DNA of 64,000 bases from CAWBLP01 sp963789495 (GTDB lineage: Bacteria; Pseudomonadota; Alphaproteobacteria; Acetobacterales; Acetobacteraceae), in contig CAWBLP010000009.1 of the NCBI GenBank assembly GCA_963789495.1, positions 62,001 to 126,000 on the forward strand, read 5' to 3'. The position numbers were made by a program, and so were the translations under genes. Shown one piece after another: positions 7,574 through 15,680 of this stretch (its first letter is position 1; each line of letters opens with the position of its first letter). The notes beneath the pieces are model-generated. The model saw nothing but the letters and a program-made list of their open reading frames with translations. It searched no databases and was not told the origin of the DNA.

Positions 7574-8746
7574 ATGAAGATCACCCGCGTCGTCGCCATT
7601 CCGATGTCCGCACCGGTGCCGCCGGAGCATCGCCACCGCACCGACCTCGGCACCAAGGTCAAGAGCGACGCGACGCTGATCCGGGTCGAGACCGATACCG
7701 GGCTCGCCGGCATCGGCGCGGCACTCGGCACCCCGCCGATCGTCGCCGCCATCGTGGAGCACGAACTGGCCCCCGAATGCGTCGGCGAAGATCCGCTGTT
7801 CTCCGAGCGGATCTACGAGAAGATGTACAACGGCTCGCGCGCGAAGCCGGCGCTGGAACGCGGCGTGACCCAGGCGGATGAAAGCCGCCGCCGCGGCGTC
7901 ATCATGGAAGCGATCGCCGGCATCGACATCGCCATCTGGGACGTGAAGGCCCAGGCACTCGGCATCCCGCTCTACCAGGCGTTGGGCGCGGTGCGCAGCG
8001 CGGTGCGCGGCTATGCCAGCGGCGGCTGGGCGCCAGGCGACGAGGCCGAGGCGGAACTCGCCGGCTACGCCGCCAAGGGCTTCACCGCGGCCAAGATGCG
8101 TGTGGTCGGCCGCGACGGATTCTCGATCGCCAACTGCGTGCGCCGGGTGAAGGCGGCGCGCCGCGGGGTCGGCCCGGATGTCGAACTGATGGTCGACGCG
8201 CACGGCTCGCTGGAGGTCAGCACCGCGATAAAGCTGGCCCGGGAACTGGAGGAATTCGATATCGCCTGGTTCGAGGAGCCGGTGTCGCCGGATGACCACG
8301 AAGGCCAGGCGGAGGTGCGGCGTGCGACCACCATCCCGATCGCCTCGGGCGAGCGCGAGTTCACCCGGTTCGACTTCCAGGATTTGCTGGCGCGGCGCGC
8401 GCTGGATATCGCGCAGCCCGATGTCGCACGCGCCGGCGGATTGACGGAGATAAGGCGCATCGCGGCGCTGACCTCGGCGCATGGCGTGCGTCTGGCCCCG
8501 CATGCCTGGGGCAGTGGCGTGCTGTTCGCGGCCAGCATCCATGTCGCAATGGCAGCCGCCAACTGCCACATTCTGGAGGTCACCCAGGGCTACATGCCGA
8601 TGATGTGGGACCTGTTCAACGAACCGTTCGATATTCACCCCGACGGCATGGTGCATGCGCCCGACCGGCCGGGCCTCGGCTTCACCCTGCGCGCCGACGC
8701 GCTGGACCGGTTCCGCTATGTCGACGGGCCGGAGTTCCAGTTCTGA
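7574..8746 (+). CDS. Mandelate racemase/muconate lactonizing enzyme family protein
   Basis: Member of the enolase superfamily, which abstracts a proton alpha to a carboxylate under Mg2+ assistance. An N-terminal capping domain precedes the TIM barrel. Visible active-site elements are AAKMRV (lysine end of the second strand), the metal ligands VDAHG, FEEP and SGERE, and the general base in APHAWG. Length of 390 residues is typical. The substrate cannot be named; acid-sugar dehydratase or racemase is likely. The start follows a GAGGGGAAG box. An amidohydrolase gene follows on the same strand beyond an insertion sequence, so the two may once have shared an operon. Confidence 0.9.
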   Translation: MKITRVVAIPMSAPVPPEHRHRTDLGTKVKSDATLIRVETDTGLAGIGAALGTPPIVAAIVEHELAPECVGEDPLFSERIYEKMYNGSRAKPALERGVTQADESRRRGVIMEAIAGIDIAIWDVKAQALGIPLYQALGAVRSAVRGYASGGWAPGDEAEAELAGYAAKGFTAAKMRVVGRDGFSIANCVRRVKAARRGVGPDVELMVDAHGSLEVSTAIKLARELEEFDIAWFEEPVSPDDHEGQAEVRRATTIPIASGEREFTRFDFQDLLARRALDIAQPDVARAGGLTEIRRIAALTSAHGVRLAPHAWGSGVLFAASIHVAMAAANCHILEVTQGYMPMMWDLFNEPFDIHPDGMVHAPDRPGLGFTLRADALDRFRYVDGPEFQF

Positions 8747-8852
8747 TCAGCGGGCGTTGGGCGAGACGTCGATTCCGATGACAGACCAAACCCCACCGGA
8801 TGGAAGCGGAGACTGCGTTCATTCCGGACGTGAACGTCACAGGCGTTCGGTG

Positions 8853-8868
8853 AAGCCGAGCGGCGGTC
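8853..8868. repeat. Left target-site duplication of the IS element
   Basis: AAGCCGAGCGGCGGTC occurs here and again at 10238-10253, directly outside the two ends of the insertion sequence. Two further bases (TG) match and could belong to either the target or the element. Confidence 0.85.
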
Positions 8869-8926
8869 TGTCGCTAGCGCGTCAATCTGTCCGGTTTTGG
8901 TAGCGCGTGATCTGTCCGCTTCGTTC

Positions 8927-8962
8927 CTGCTCTGTGCCGGGGCATGCCCCGGCACAGAGCAG
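8927..8962. terminator. Perfect 36-bp palindrome downstream of the transposase gene
   Basis: The 18-base half CTGCTCTGTGCCGGGGCA is followed at once by its exact reverse complement. It lies 17 bases past the transposase stop codon, inside the element, so it could act as a transcription barrier in both directions. There is no T-run. Confidence 0.6.
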
Positions 8963-8978
8963 CCGCACTGGAAGCGTG

Positions 8979-10121
8979 TCATGCGGCCATATGCTCCTGT
9001 TGGAAAAGGCGCCCCTCGGCGTCGTAATCCGCCAGCCGGTGCGGCCCCCACAACACCGCCAGCCGCCCATCCGGATATTCGTGCACGCGCACGGTGGCTC
9101 TGACGAAGTGCGGCCGCAGCCGCGACGGCGGCAGTTGCAGGGTGAGGCGGCGCCACTTCACCGTGTTGTCATGACCCACTCGGCGGTCCTCCTGGATGCA
9201 CAGAATCTCCCGCCAGGCACCGTTCGGATCCACCACGAAGGCCGATCCCGCCTGCTCGGCCGGCACCGCAAAGCGCGCGTTGTGCTCGGCGACGTAGACC
9301 TCCCGCAGCCATCGGTTCGCCGCCTCCGGTGTGCTGATCCCGGCCAGCGCCAGCTCCTTCGGCAGCCGGTCCTGCAACGTGCCGAACAGGCGCTCCGACC
9401 GCCCGCGGGCCTGCGGCGAGTAGGCCGCAATGTGCTCGATGCCGAGCTGCTTCAGCGCCCGGCCGAACTGTGTCAGCACTGTCTTCGAGACACGACCGCC
9501 GGCCTCGGGCGTCTCGAAGTAGTGGCTGCCACGGTCGGTGTAGAGCGAGCAGAACAGGCCGTGCCGTTCAATCACCTCCCGTACGCCACGCAGGCTTGAG
9601 GCGGTGCCCTCCTGCTCCACCAGGAACAGCGAGTAGACCGCACTCGTCGCGTCATCCATCGTCGCCACCAGGTCGTATTTGCGTTCGTCGCCAGGCAGCC
9701 AGGCATGGGTCGACGCATCCTGATGCAGCATCATGCCCACCAACGGCCGGCGCGGCCGCTTCTTGCGATGCGCCGAGCGCGACCGCGCCGGGGTCACCAG
9801 CCCGGCCCGTTGCAGGTGCAGCTTGGTCACCGTGTAGCCCAGCGTGTAGTTGTGCCGCTTGCCCAACTGCTCATGGAAATGCTTCACCGTGAAGCCGCGG
9901 TAGAGATCGCGATACAGGCCCAGCATCCGCTCGATCTCCGCCTTCGGCGCCTGCCGCAGCGAGGGGCGGAGGCGACGGTCGCTCAATCCCGCAACTCCTT
10001 CTTCCCGGTAGCGGTCGCGCCAGCGGCGGAACGTCCGCTCGCTGACCCCGAGCAACTCCGCCGCCTCCAGCTGGCTCAGCTCAGACCGTTCGGTCCGACC
10101 CAGCACGTCCTGAAAACGCAT
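8979..10121 (-). CDS. ISNCY-family transposase
   Basis: DDE transposase of 380 residues, starting MRFQDVLGRTERSELSQ; GAGGGGG precedes this start. An in-frame start at 10157 would add 12 residues. An N-terminal helix-turn-helix (SQLEAAELLGVSERTFRRW) should bind the ends. Catalytic acidic residues are visible in MMLHQDAS, LYTDRGSHYF and RGRSERLFGTLQ, the order expected for a DDE enzyme. The reading frame is complete and undamaged. Confidence 0.94.
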   Translation of the reverse strand: MRFQDVLGRTERSELSQLEAAELLGVSERTFRRWRDRYREEGVAGLSDRRLRPSLRQAPKAEIERMLGLYRDLYRGFTVKHFHEQLGKRHNYTLGYTVTKLHLQRAGLVTPARSRSAHRKKRPRRPLVGMMLHQDASTHAWLPGDERKYDLVATMDDATSAVYSLFLVEQEGTASSLRGVREVIERHGLFCSLYTDRGSHYFETPEAGGRVSKTVLTQFGRALKQLGIEHIAAYSPQARGRSERLFGTLQDRLPKELALAGISTPEAANRWLREVYVAEHNARFAVPAEQAGSAFVVDPNGAWREILCIQEDRRVGHDNTVKWRRLTLQLPPSRLRPHFVRATVRVHEYPDGRLAVLWGPHRLADYDAEGRLFQQEHMAA

Positions 10122-10237
10122 CCGACGAACCCCCTCGTGAATGCGTGCCCGATCCATCGCCGCCCCCCGTTCCAGCGAGCCAGTGGACCGGACACTTCAC
10201 GAGCTACAAACACCGGACAGATCGCCAGCTAGCCACA

Positions 10238-10253
10238 AAGCCGAGCGGCGGTC
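10238..10253. repeat. Right target-site duplication of the IS element
   Basis: Exact second copy of AAGCCGAGCGGCGGTC, adjoining the right end of the element. Confidence 0.85.
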
Positions 10254-10311
10254 TGGACACCGACTGGGTGGGATCGCCAAGCTCACCGGGCATAGAGGAG
10301 GAACTTCCCCG

Positions 10312-11154
10312 ATGACGATCATCGATTCGCAGGTCCACGCCTATGAGGCGAACACGCCGAAGCGACCGTGGCACAGCGTGCCGAACTGGCCCGATCATGT
10401 CACCGGCGACGAGATGGTGGCGGCGATGGACAAGGTCGGCGTTGACGGCGCGATCTTCATCTCTGCCTTTGGCCTGTACCAGTACGACGCCAGCTATGCG
10501 GTGCAGGTGCAGCGGGCGCATCCCGACCGGTTCGCCATCGTCAAGCCGGTCAACCCGGACGATCCGGCGGTGGCCGATGTCATCGCCGACTGGAAGAAGA
10601 CGCCGGGCGCGGTCGGCATCCGCATCATGCTGCCGAAGGAGTCGGGGCGGGCGGCGGACGACCCGGGCCTGGACCGCATCCTGCGCGCCGCCGTTCAGTC
10701 CGATCTGCCGGTCAACATCCTGTTCTGGGGCAATCTCGACGTCGGCACCGCGCTGATCGACCGCCATCCCGAGACGCGTTTCATCATCGACCATCTGGGC
10801 ATTCTGCAGCCGCGCGTGCCGCCCGCGCCGCCGCAGCCCTGGGCCGACCTGCCGAAGGTGCTGGAACTCGCGAAGCGCCCGAATGCGGTGATCAAGGTCA
10901 GCGGCGCCTGCACGCTGTCGCAGCAGCCGTATCCGTTCCCCGACATCTGGGATCCGCTGGCCCGCGTGTTCGACGCCTGGGGGTTCGAGCGCTGCCTGTG
11001 GGGCACCGACTGGACGCGCGCCTTCGCGGTGGTGAATTACGAGCAGGCGGTCGAGCCGTTCCTGCGCACCGATCGCCTGAGCGACAGTGAGCGTGCGATG
11101 CTGATGGGCGGCGCCTGCGCCAAGGCTTACGGCTGGTCGCCGCGCAAGCGATAA
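10312..11154 (+). CDS. Amidohydrolase family 2 (TIM-barrel metal-dependent hydrolase)
   Basis: Predicted hydrolase or decarboxylase of the ACMSD/2-pyrone-4,6-dicarboxylate lactonase-like group. The start at 10312 follows GAGGAGGAA, giving 280 residues. The N-terminal IIDSQVHAYE resembles the usual DxHxH metal motif but has Gln-Val-His. Other barrel motifs are RFIIDHLG and, near the C-terminus, CLWGTDWTR, whose Asp is the conserved last-strand ligand. The neighbouring enolase-superfamily gene suggests a catabolic role, substrate unknown. Confidence 0.9.
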   Translation: MTIIDSQVHAYEANTPKRPWHSVPNWPDHVTGDEMVAAMDKVGVDGAIFISAFGLYQYDASYAVQVQRAHPDRFAIVKPVNPDDPAVADVIADWKKTPGAVGIRIMLPKESGRAADDPGLDRILRAAVQSDLPVNILFWGNLDVGTALIDRHPETRFIIDHLGILQPRVPPAPPQPWADLPKVLELAKRPNAVIKVSGACTLSQQPYPFPDIWDPLARVFDAWGFERCLWGTDWTRAFAVVNYEQAVEPFLRTDRLSDSERAMLMGGACAKAYGWSPRKR

Positions 11155-11173
11155 GGTTGCCAACGAAACCACA

Positions 11174-11277
11174 AGATGGCCGGGCTTGACCCGGCCATCG
11201 ACCCGCGCCCGAGCATACAGCGCGCTTGGCGTGACCCGATCGTTCCGGTGTAAATGGCCGGGTCAAGCCCGGCCATG
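11174..11277. repeat. Dispersed palindromic element A, copy 1 (two facing hairpins)
   Basis: The element starts and ends with hairpins built on GGCCGGGCTTGACCCGGCC and its reverse complement, about 60 bases apart. It includes the conserved block GTGACCCGATCGTTCC. About 100 bases match copy 3 at 34479-34582 closely, and the right half matches copy 2. It resembles REP/BIME-type intergenic elements and follows the amidohydrolase stop. Confidence 0.8.
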
Positions 11278-11395
11278 AGGAGAAGAACGCGGCCGTGGGG
11301 GGAGAAAGCGGCCATGGCGAGAAGAACGCGGCCATGGCGAGGAGAAAGCGGCCGTGCGCGGAGAGGGCGGCCGTGGCGGGGAATCAAGCCTGCCG
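11278..11395. repeat. Degenerate purine-rich tandem repeats
   Basis: Imperfect units of roughly 24-30 bases such as GAGAAGAACGCGGCCATGGC follow the palindromic element up to the end of the monooxygenase gene. They look like slippage products and no gene is supported. Confidence 0.55.
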
Positions 11396-11405
11396 CCCCG
11401 GCTGC

Positions 11406-13208
11406 TCACCGGGCGTGGAGTGGCCCGAGTTTGCCCAGTTCCATCGCCTTGATCTGCAGCGCCAGATACTTCGAGTTGATGCGGCACTGCGCCAGGCCAC
11501 CGGCGATGAACCACAGGCCCTGCTGCGGCGTGCGCTTGTACATGTTGCTGAGTTCGCCATCTGCATCGATACCCCAGACCGGGCCGATGCGGTCCACCAT
11601 CGCTTCGCCCAGCGCGCGGCGGACCAGTTCCATTTGCGGGTAGTAGCCGGTCGCCAGCACGATGACGTCGGCCGGAATCGTCGCGCCATCCTTCAACAGC
11701 GCACCATCGGCGGTGAAGCGCTCGATCCGGTCATAGTGCAGCAGCCCGATCTCGCCCTTGATCATCAGCGCGGAACTGCCCGCGTCGAGATTGTAGCCAC
11801 CGCCGCGGCGGAAATACTTCATCTGGTGGCCGGTCGCGTCCTCACCGATATCGTGCTTGAAACCGATGCTCTTCAGGCCCGCGATCATCGCCTTGTCGAG
11901 TTCGATCATGCGCTGCGTGACGGCCTTGTAGGCCTTGATCACCAGCGGCGGCGTTGCGGATGAAACGATCAGGTCGCAATCCTCCAGTGCGCCGCCTTCA
12001 TCCCAGATCGCTTCATTCAGCCGCGCACTTGGGTCGATCGAAACGACGGTGGTCGAGCCGCGCTGGATCAGCGTCGTGTTCACCCCATGGCTGTGCAGAT
12101 CGAGCGCGATATCGTTGGCGCTGCTGCCGGTGCCGAGGATGAACGCGTTCTTGCCTTCCCAGTCCGCGCCGCTGTCGAACCCTTCGGAGTGGATGACCTC
12201 GCCTTTGAAATCCTCCAGTCCCGGCAGGTCCGGAACCATCGGATAGCTGCTCACCCCGTTGGCGAACACCAAATGCCGCGGCCGCACCACGCGCTCGCTG
12301 CCGTCGTCGCGTCGCAGCCGCGCCGTCCAGCGCTGCTCCGTGTCGTCCCAGGTTCCGCCGACGAATTCCGTGCCGGTCCAGCAATTGATCTCCATTGCAT
12401 CGGCATAGAACTCGAACCAGTTCCCCAGCATATCCTTCGGAATGTATTTCGGCCAGGTCGGCGGAAATTCCATGTAGGGCAGATGGTTCAAATGGATCGA
12501 GTTATGCAACGCCAGCGAATGGTAGCGTTTGCGCCAACTGTCGCCGATGCGCGGCCATTTCTCGACCACCAACGTGTCGACGCCCTGCTGATTGAGCCGC
12601 GCGGCGATCGACAGTCCCGCCTGGGCGGCGCCGATCACCAGCACCGCCGGCTCCCGATCCTGATAGGCAGCGGCCCTGCGGCGCATATCCGCCCAGTTGT
12701 CGCCGCCGAAATTGCGCGAATAGGCGGCGCCGGTCGGCCGGTTGGCGCCGATCTTTTCCTCGTGCCCGTCCAGTGCCTCCAGCGTGGTCGAGAGCAGCCA
12801 GGCCTGCATGGCACGACTGCCGTCCGCTGCCGGCGACAGGCGGATGATGCCGGCGCCACGCCCGTCCGCGGTCTTGAACGCGAAGATCGCCTCGATGCTG
12901 TCGATGCCGAGGCGCTTCACCCGGCGCGGTGCCCGCCGGTCCGCGGGCAGGTGGAAGCCGTGCGCCGCGGTGCGCGCCTGTTCCGCCGCCAGCCGAGCAG
13001 CGACCGCATCGCGTCCCTCGGCTGAGGACAGGTGCCAGGTGAAGGCCAGCACGTCCCGCCAATGGCAGTCCGGCTGGAACAGGGCGCCGATCCGCGCTGG
13101 ATCCCGCGCGGCGAGTGCCGCCTCGAAGGCGACGAGCCAGTCCTCGGCGGCACGGCGAGCCTGCTCCGCGGCTTGAAACTCCACAAAGGATTGATCGAAA
13201 TCGTTCAT
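11406..13208 (-). CDS. Flavin-containing NAD(P)-dependent monooxygenase with N-terminal SnoaL/NTF2-like domain
   Basis: A 600-residue soluble oxygenase. Residues ~1-150 look like an NTF2/SnoaL fold (VAFEAALAARDPARIGALF, CHWRDVLAFTWHL). A FAD-binding Rossmann motif follows (AVLVIGAAQAGLSIAARL), which departs from the canonical GxGxxG. A second nucleotide-binding stretch (NAFILGTGSSANDIALDL) should bind NADPH. The C-terminal VIVLATGYYPQ is the ATGY signature of this class. The substrate may be a ketone or a nitrogen or sulfur compound. It is convergent with the amidohydrolase gene across the palindromic repeat. Confidence 0.88.
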   Translation of the reverse strand: MNDFDQSFVEFQAAEQARRAAEDWLVAFEAALAARDPARIGALFQPDCHWRDVLAFTWHLSSAEGRDAVAARLAAEQARTAAHGFHLPADRRAPRRVKRLGIDSIEAIFAFKTADGRGAGIIRLSPAADGSRAMQAWLLSTTLEALDGHEEKIGANRPTGAAYSRNFGGDNWADMRRRAAAYQDREPAVLVIGAAQAGLSIAARLNQQGVDTLVVEKWPRIGDSWRKRYHSLALHNSIHLNHLPYMEFPPTWPKYIPKDMLGNWFEFYADAMEINCWTGTEFVGGTWDDTEQRWTARLRRDDGSERVVRPRHLVFANGVSSYPMVPDLPGLEDFKGEVIHSEGFDSGADWEGKNAFILGTGSSANDIALDLHSHGVNTTLIQRGSTTVVSIDPSARLNEAIWDEGGALEDCDLIVSSATPPLVIKAYKAVTQRMIELDKAMIAGLKSIGFKHDIGEDATGHQMKYFRRGGGYNLDAGSSALMIKGEIGLLHYDRIERFTADGALLKDGATIPADVIVLATGYYPQMELVRRALGEAMVDRIGPVWGIDADGELSNMYKRTPQQGLWFIAGGLAQCRINSKYLALQIKAMELGKLGPLHAR

Positions 13209-13815
13209 TTTGATCCGCTCCGCGCGACATTGCCCGACGGGCGTCGCTTTGCCGGATTATGGGGAGGCAATCCGATCGAGTCACGCGGGCACCCCGGCAC
13301 GAGGCTGCGAGGCGCCGCCGCTGACGACGTATGCAAGGTTCATCGGCGTCTCGCGATCAGGAGCCGTTCCCACTTCGGGGCCACGCAGCGTGCGCCGATC
13401 GCCGGAAACCTTCGCCACCGGCCGGCAATCCGCCACCGTCCTGTTTGCGCCCCTTCGCGTTATTTGCGGTCCCGCTTCCCTTGCTTTGCCCACGCCTGTT
13501 GCGTAGCCAGATCGTTCCGGTGCAGATGGCCGAGTCAAGCCCGGCCATGACGGAAGGAGATGCGGACATGGCGGAAGAAGAGGCTGGCTGCTGACGGGAC
13601 GCAGATCCGGACATGGCGGTGATTGGGCTGGGCCAAGAGGGCAACTGGCCGCTTGCCTTGCGCCGTTCCCCCCTTGCGTCCTCGCTTGCCGCGCCTCGCC
13701 GGCGCGCGAAGAAAAAGCGCCAGCCAGCCGACCGCACGCGCTCACCGAGCGTCAATGTGACAGCCCTGCCATTCCTGCCTAGTTTGCCCGCCGACAGACC
13801 AGGAGGACACAGGAT
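13209..13815. other. Intergenic region between divergent genes
   Basis: About 600 bases without a supported gene. It holds half of a palindromic element A (13508-13552). The promoters of the monooxygenase gene (leftward) and the ETF-QO gene (rightward, GGAGGACAC box before 13816) must lie here. Confidence 0.5.
13508..13552. repeat. Dispersed palindromic element A, copy 2 (right half only)
   Basis: It matches the right half of the 104-bp element: CAGATCGTTCCGGTG then GATGGCCGAGTCAAGCCCGGCCATGA. The left hairpin is absent. Confidence 0.75.
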
Positions 13816-15452
13816 ATGGCGGAGGAGTTGCCCCCGCGCGAGGCAATGGAATTCGACGTGGTGATCGTCGGTGGCGGCCCGTCCGGCCTGGCCGCGGCGA
13901 TCAAGCTGAAGCAGCTCGCCCCGGACGCCTCGGTCTGCCTGGTGGAAAAGGGCGGCGAGATCGGCGCCCATATCCTGTCCGGCGCGGTGCTGGAACCCCG
14001 CGCATTGAACGAACTGATCCCGGACTGGAGGGACCAGGGCGCGCCACTGGAGACGCCGGCCGCCGACGACCGGTTCCTGTTCCTGACCGAGACGCGCGCG
14101 TTCCGCCTGCCCACCCCGCCGCAGATGAACAACCACGGCAACTACATCGTCTCGCTCGGCAATGTCTGCCGCTGGCTGGGCCAGCAGGCCGAGGCGCTGG
14201 GGGTGGAAATCTACCCCGGCTTCGCCGCCGCCGAGGTGCTGGAGGAAGCCGGCCGCGTGGTCGGCGTCGCCACCGGCGATATGGGCGTCGGCAAGGACGG
14301 AGAACCCACCGGCAACTTCCAGCGCGGCATGGAACTGCGCGCCCGCTACACGCTGTTCGCCGAGGGCTGCCGCGGCTCGCTATCCAAGCACTTGATCGCC
14401 CGGTTCAACCTGCGCGAGGGCCACCAGCCGCAGACCTATGCGATCGGCATCAAGGAGCTGTGGGAAGTTCCGGCGGAAAACCACAAGCCCGGCCTGGTGG
14501 AACACACCATCGGCTGGCCGCTGAACCGCAGCACCTACGGCGGATCATTCCTGTACCATTTCGGTAACAATTTGATCTCGTACGGCTTCGTCATCGGGCT
14601 GGACTACGCCAACCCGTGGCTGTCGCCGTTCGACGAGATGCAGCGGTTCAAGACCCACCCGGAGGTGCGCAAGCACTTCGCCGGCGGGCGCCGCATCAGC
14701 TACGGCGCACGGGCGCTGAACGAGGGCGGCTTCCAGTCGATCCCCGGCCTGACCTTCCCGGGCGGACTGCTGATCGGGGACGCAGCCGGGTTCGTGAACG
14801 TGCCGAAGATCAAGGGCACCCATACCTCGATGAAGTCCGGCATGCTGGCGGCCGAAGCGGTGGCCGAGGCGCTGGCCGGCGACGGTGCGGCGGAGCTGAC
14901 CGCCTATCCGGAGAAACTGCGGGCAAGCTGGGTGTGGCAGGAACTGTCCGACGTCCGCAACATCCGACCGGCCTTCGCCAAGTTCGGCCTGTGGGGCGGG
15001 CTGGCCTATTCAGCGCTCGATACCTACGTGCTGCGCGGCAGGGCGCCGTGGACCTTCGCCCACCCGCATCCCGACAACGAAACCTTGACCCCGGCGGACG
15101 CGACGCCGCCCATCGCCTATCCGAAGCCGGACGGCGTGCTGACCTTCGACAAGCTGTCCTCGGTGTTCATCAGCAACACCAACCACGAAGAGAACCAGCC
15201 GGCGCATCTGCAGCTGCGCGATCCGGCGGTGGCGATCGCGATCAACTGGGAGCGGTTCCGCAGCCCGGAGGCCGGTATTGTCCAGCCGGGGTCTACGAGA
15301 TCGTCGGCGCCGAGGAGGGCAAGCCGCAACTGCAGATCAACGCGCAGAACTGCGTCCACTGCAAAACCTGCGACATCAAGGACCCGACCCAGAACATCAA
15401 CTGGGTCACGCCGGAGGGCGGCGGCGGTCCGAATTATCCCGGCGGGATGTAG
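13816..15452 (+). CDS. Electron transfer flavoprotein-ubiquinone oxidoreductase (ETF-QO), with an apparent frameshift
   Basis: Membrane-associated FAD/[4Fe-4S] enzyme passing electrons from ETF (fatty-acid and amino-acid oxidation) to ubiquinone. The N-terminus has the FAD motif VVIVGGGPSGLAAAIKL. GDAAGFVNVPKIKGTHTSMKSG is the typical quinone/FAD segment. The frame breaks at about 15271-15275: the C-terminal YCPAGVYEIV...NCVHCKTCDIKDPTQN, with all four cluster cysteines, is read only after a one-base shift. One C appears to be missing. Without that base the protein would lack its iron-sulfur domain. Up to the break the gene looks well conserved, so a sequence error is plausible. Confidence 0.9.
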
Positions 15453-15456
15453 CGGC

Positions 15457-15570
15457 GGCACAGGGCACAGGGCACAGGGCACAGGGCACAGGGCACAGGG
15501 CACAGGCACAGGGCACAGGGCACAGGGCACAGGGCACCGGGCACAGGGCACGGGCACAGGGCACAGGGCA
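15457..15570. repeat. Heptamer tandem repeat (GGCACAG), about 16 units
   Basis: Almost perfect 7-bp units begin 4 bases after the ETF-QO stop. A few units have lost a base or carry a substitution (GGCACCG, GGCACGG). This is a typical slippage-prone VNTR. Confidence 0.92.
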
Positions 15571-15680
15571 GCCTGACGCGAGGGGCAGTCTGGTAATTCA
15601 AGGTCACGGTCGTTCAACTTTGCCCTTCGGCAGATCAAATCTGCATGACAGGTCTCGGGTCCGTGACTTAGGCTGAGCGG

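Larger units (their letters stand above)
8869..10237 (-). mobile_element. Intact IS element of the ISNCY family (IS1202-like), about 1.37 kb
   Basis: The element contains one transposase gene on the minus strand. Its ends form long imperfect inverted repeats: 8885-8918 and 10189-10222 match at about 29 of 34 bases (both begin ATCTGTCCGGT). The similarity extends outward to TGT...GCTAGC at both extreme ends. A 16-18 bp direct duplication flanks it, in line with the long target duplications known for this family. Intact ends, gene and duplication indicate a recent insertion. Confidence 0.92.

Noticed and set aside
5386..7752. Very long open frame on the minus strand opposite the two ketosynthase genes.
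   Set aside because: It is a by-product of high GC content. Its translation is low-complexity Arg/Gly/Ala-rich and matches no family, while the plus strand encodes conserved enzymes.
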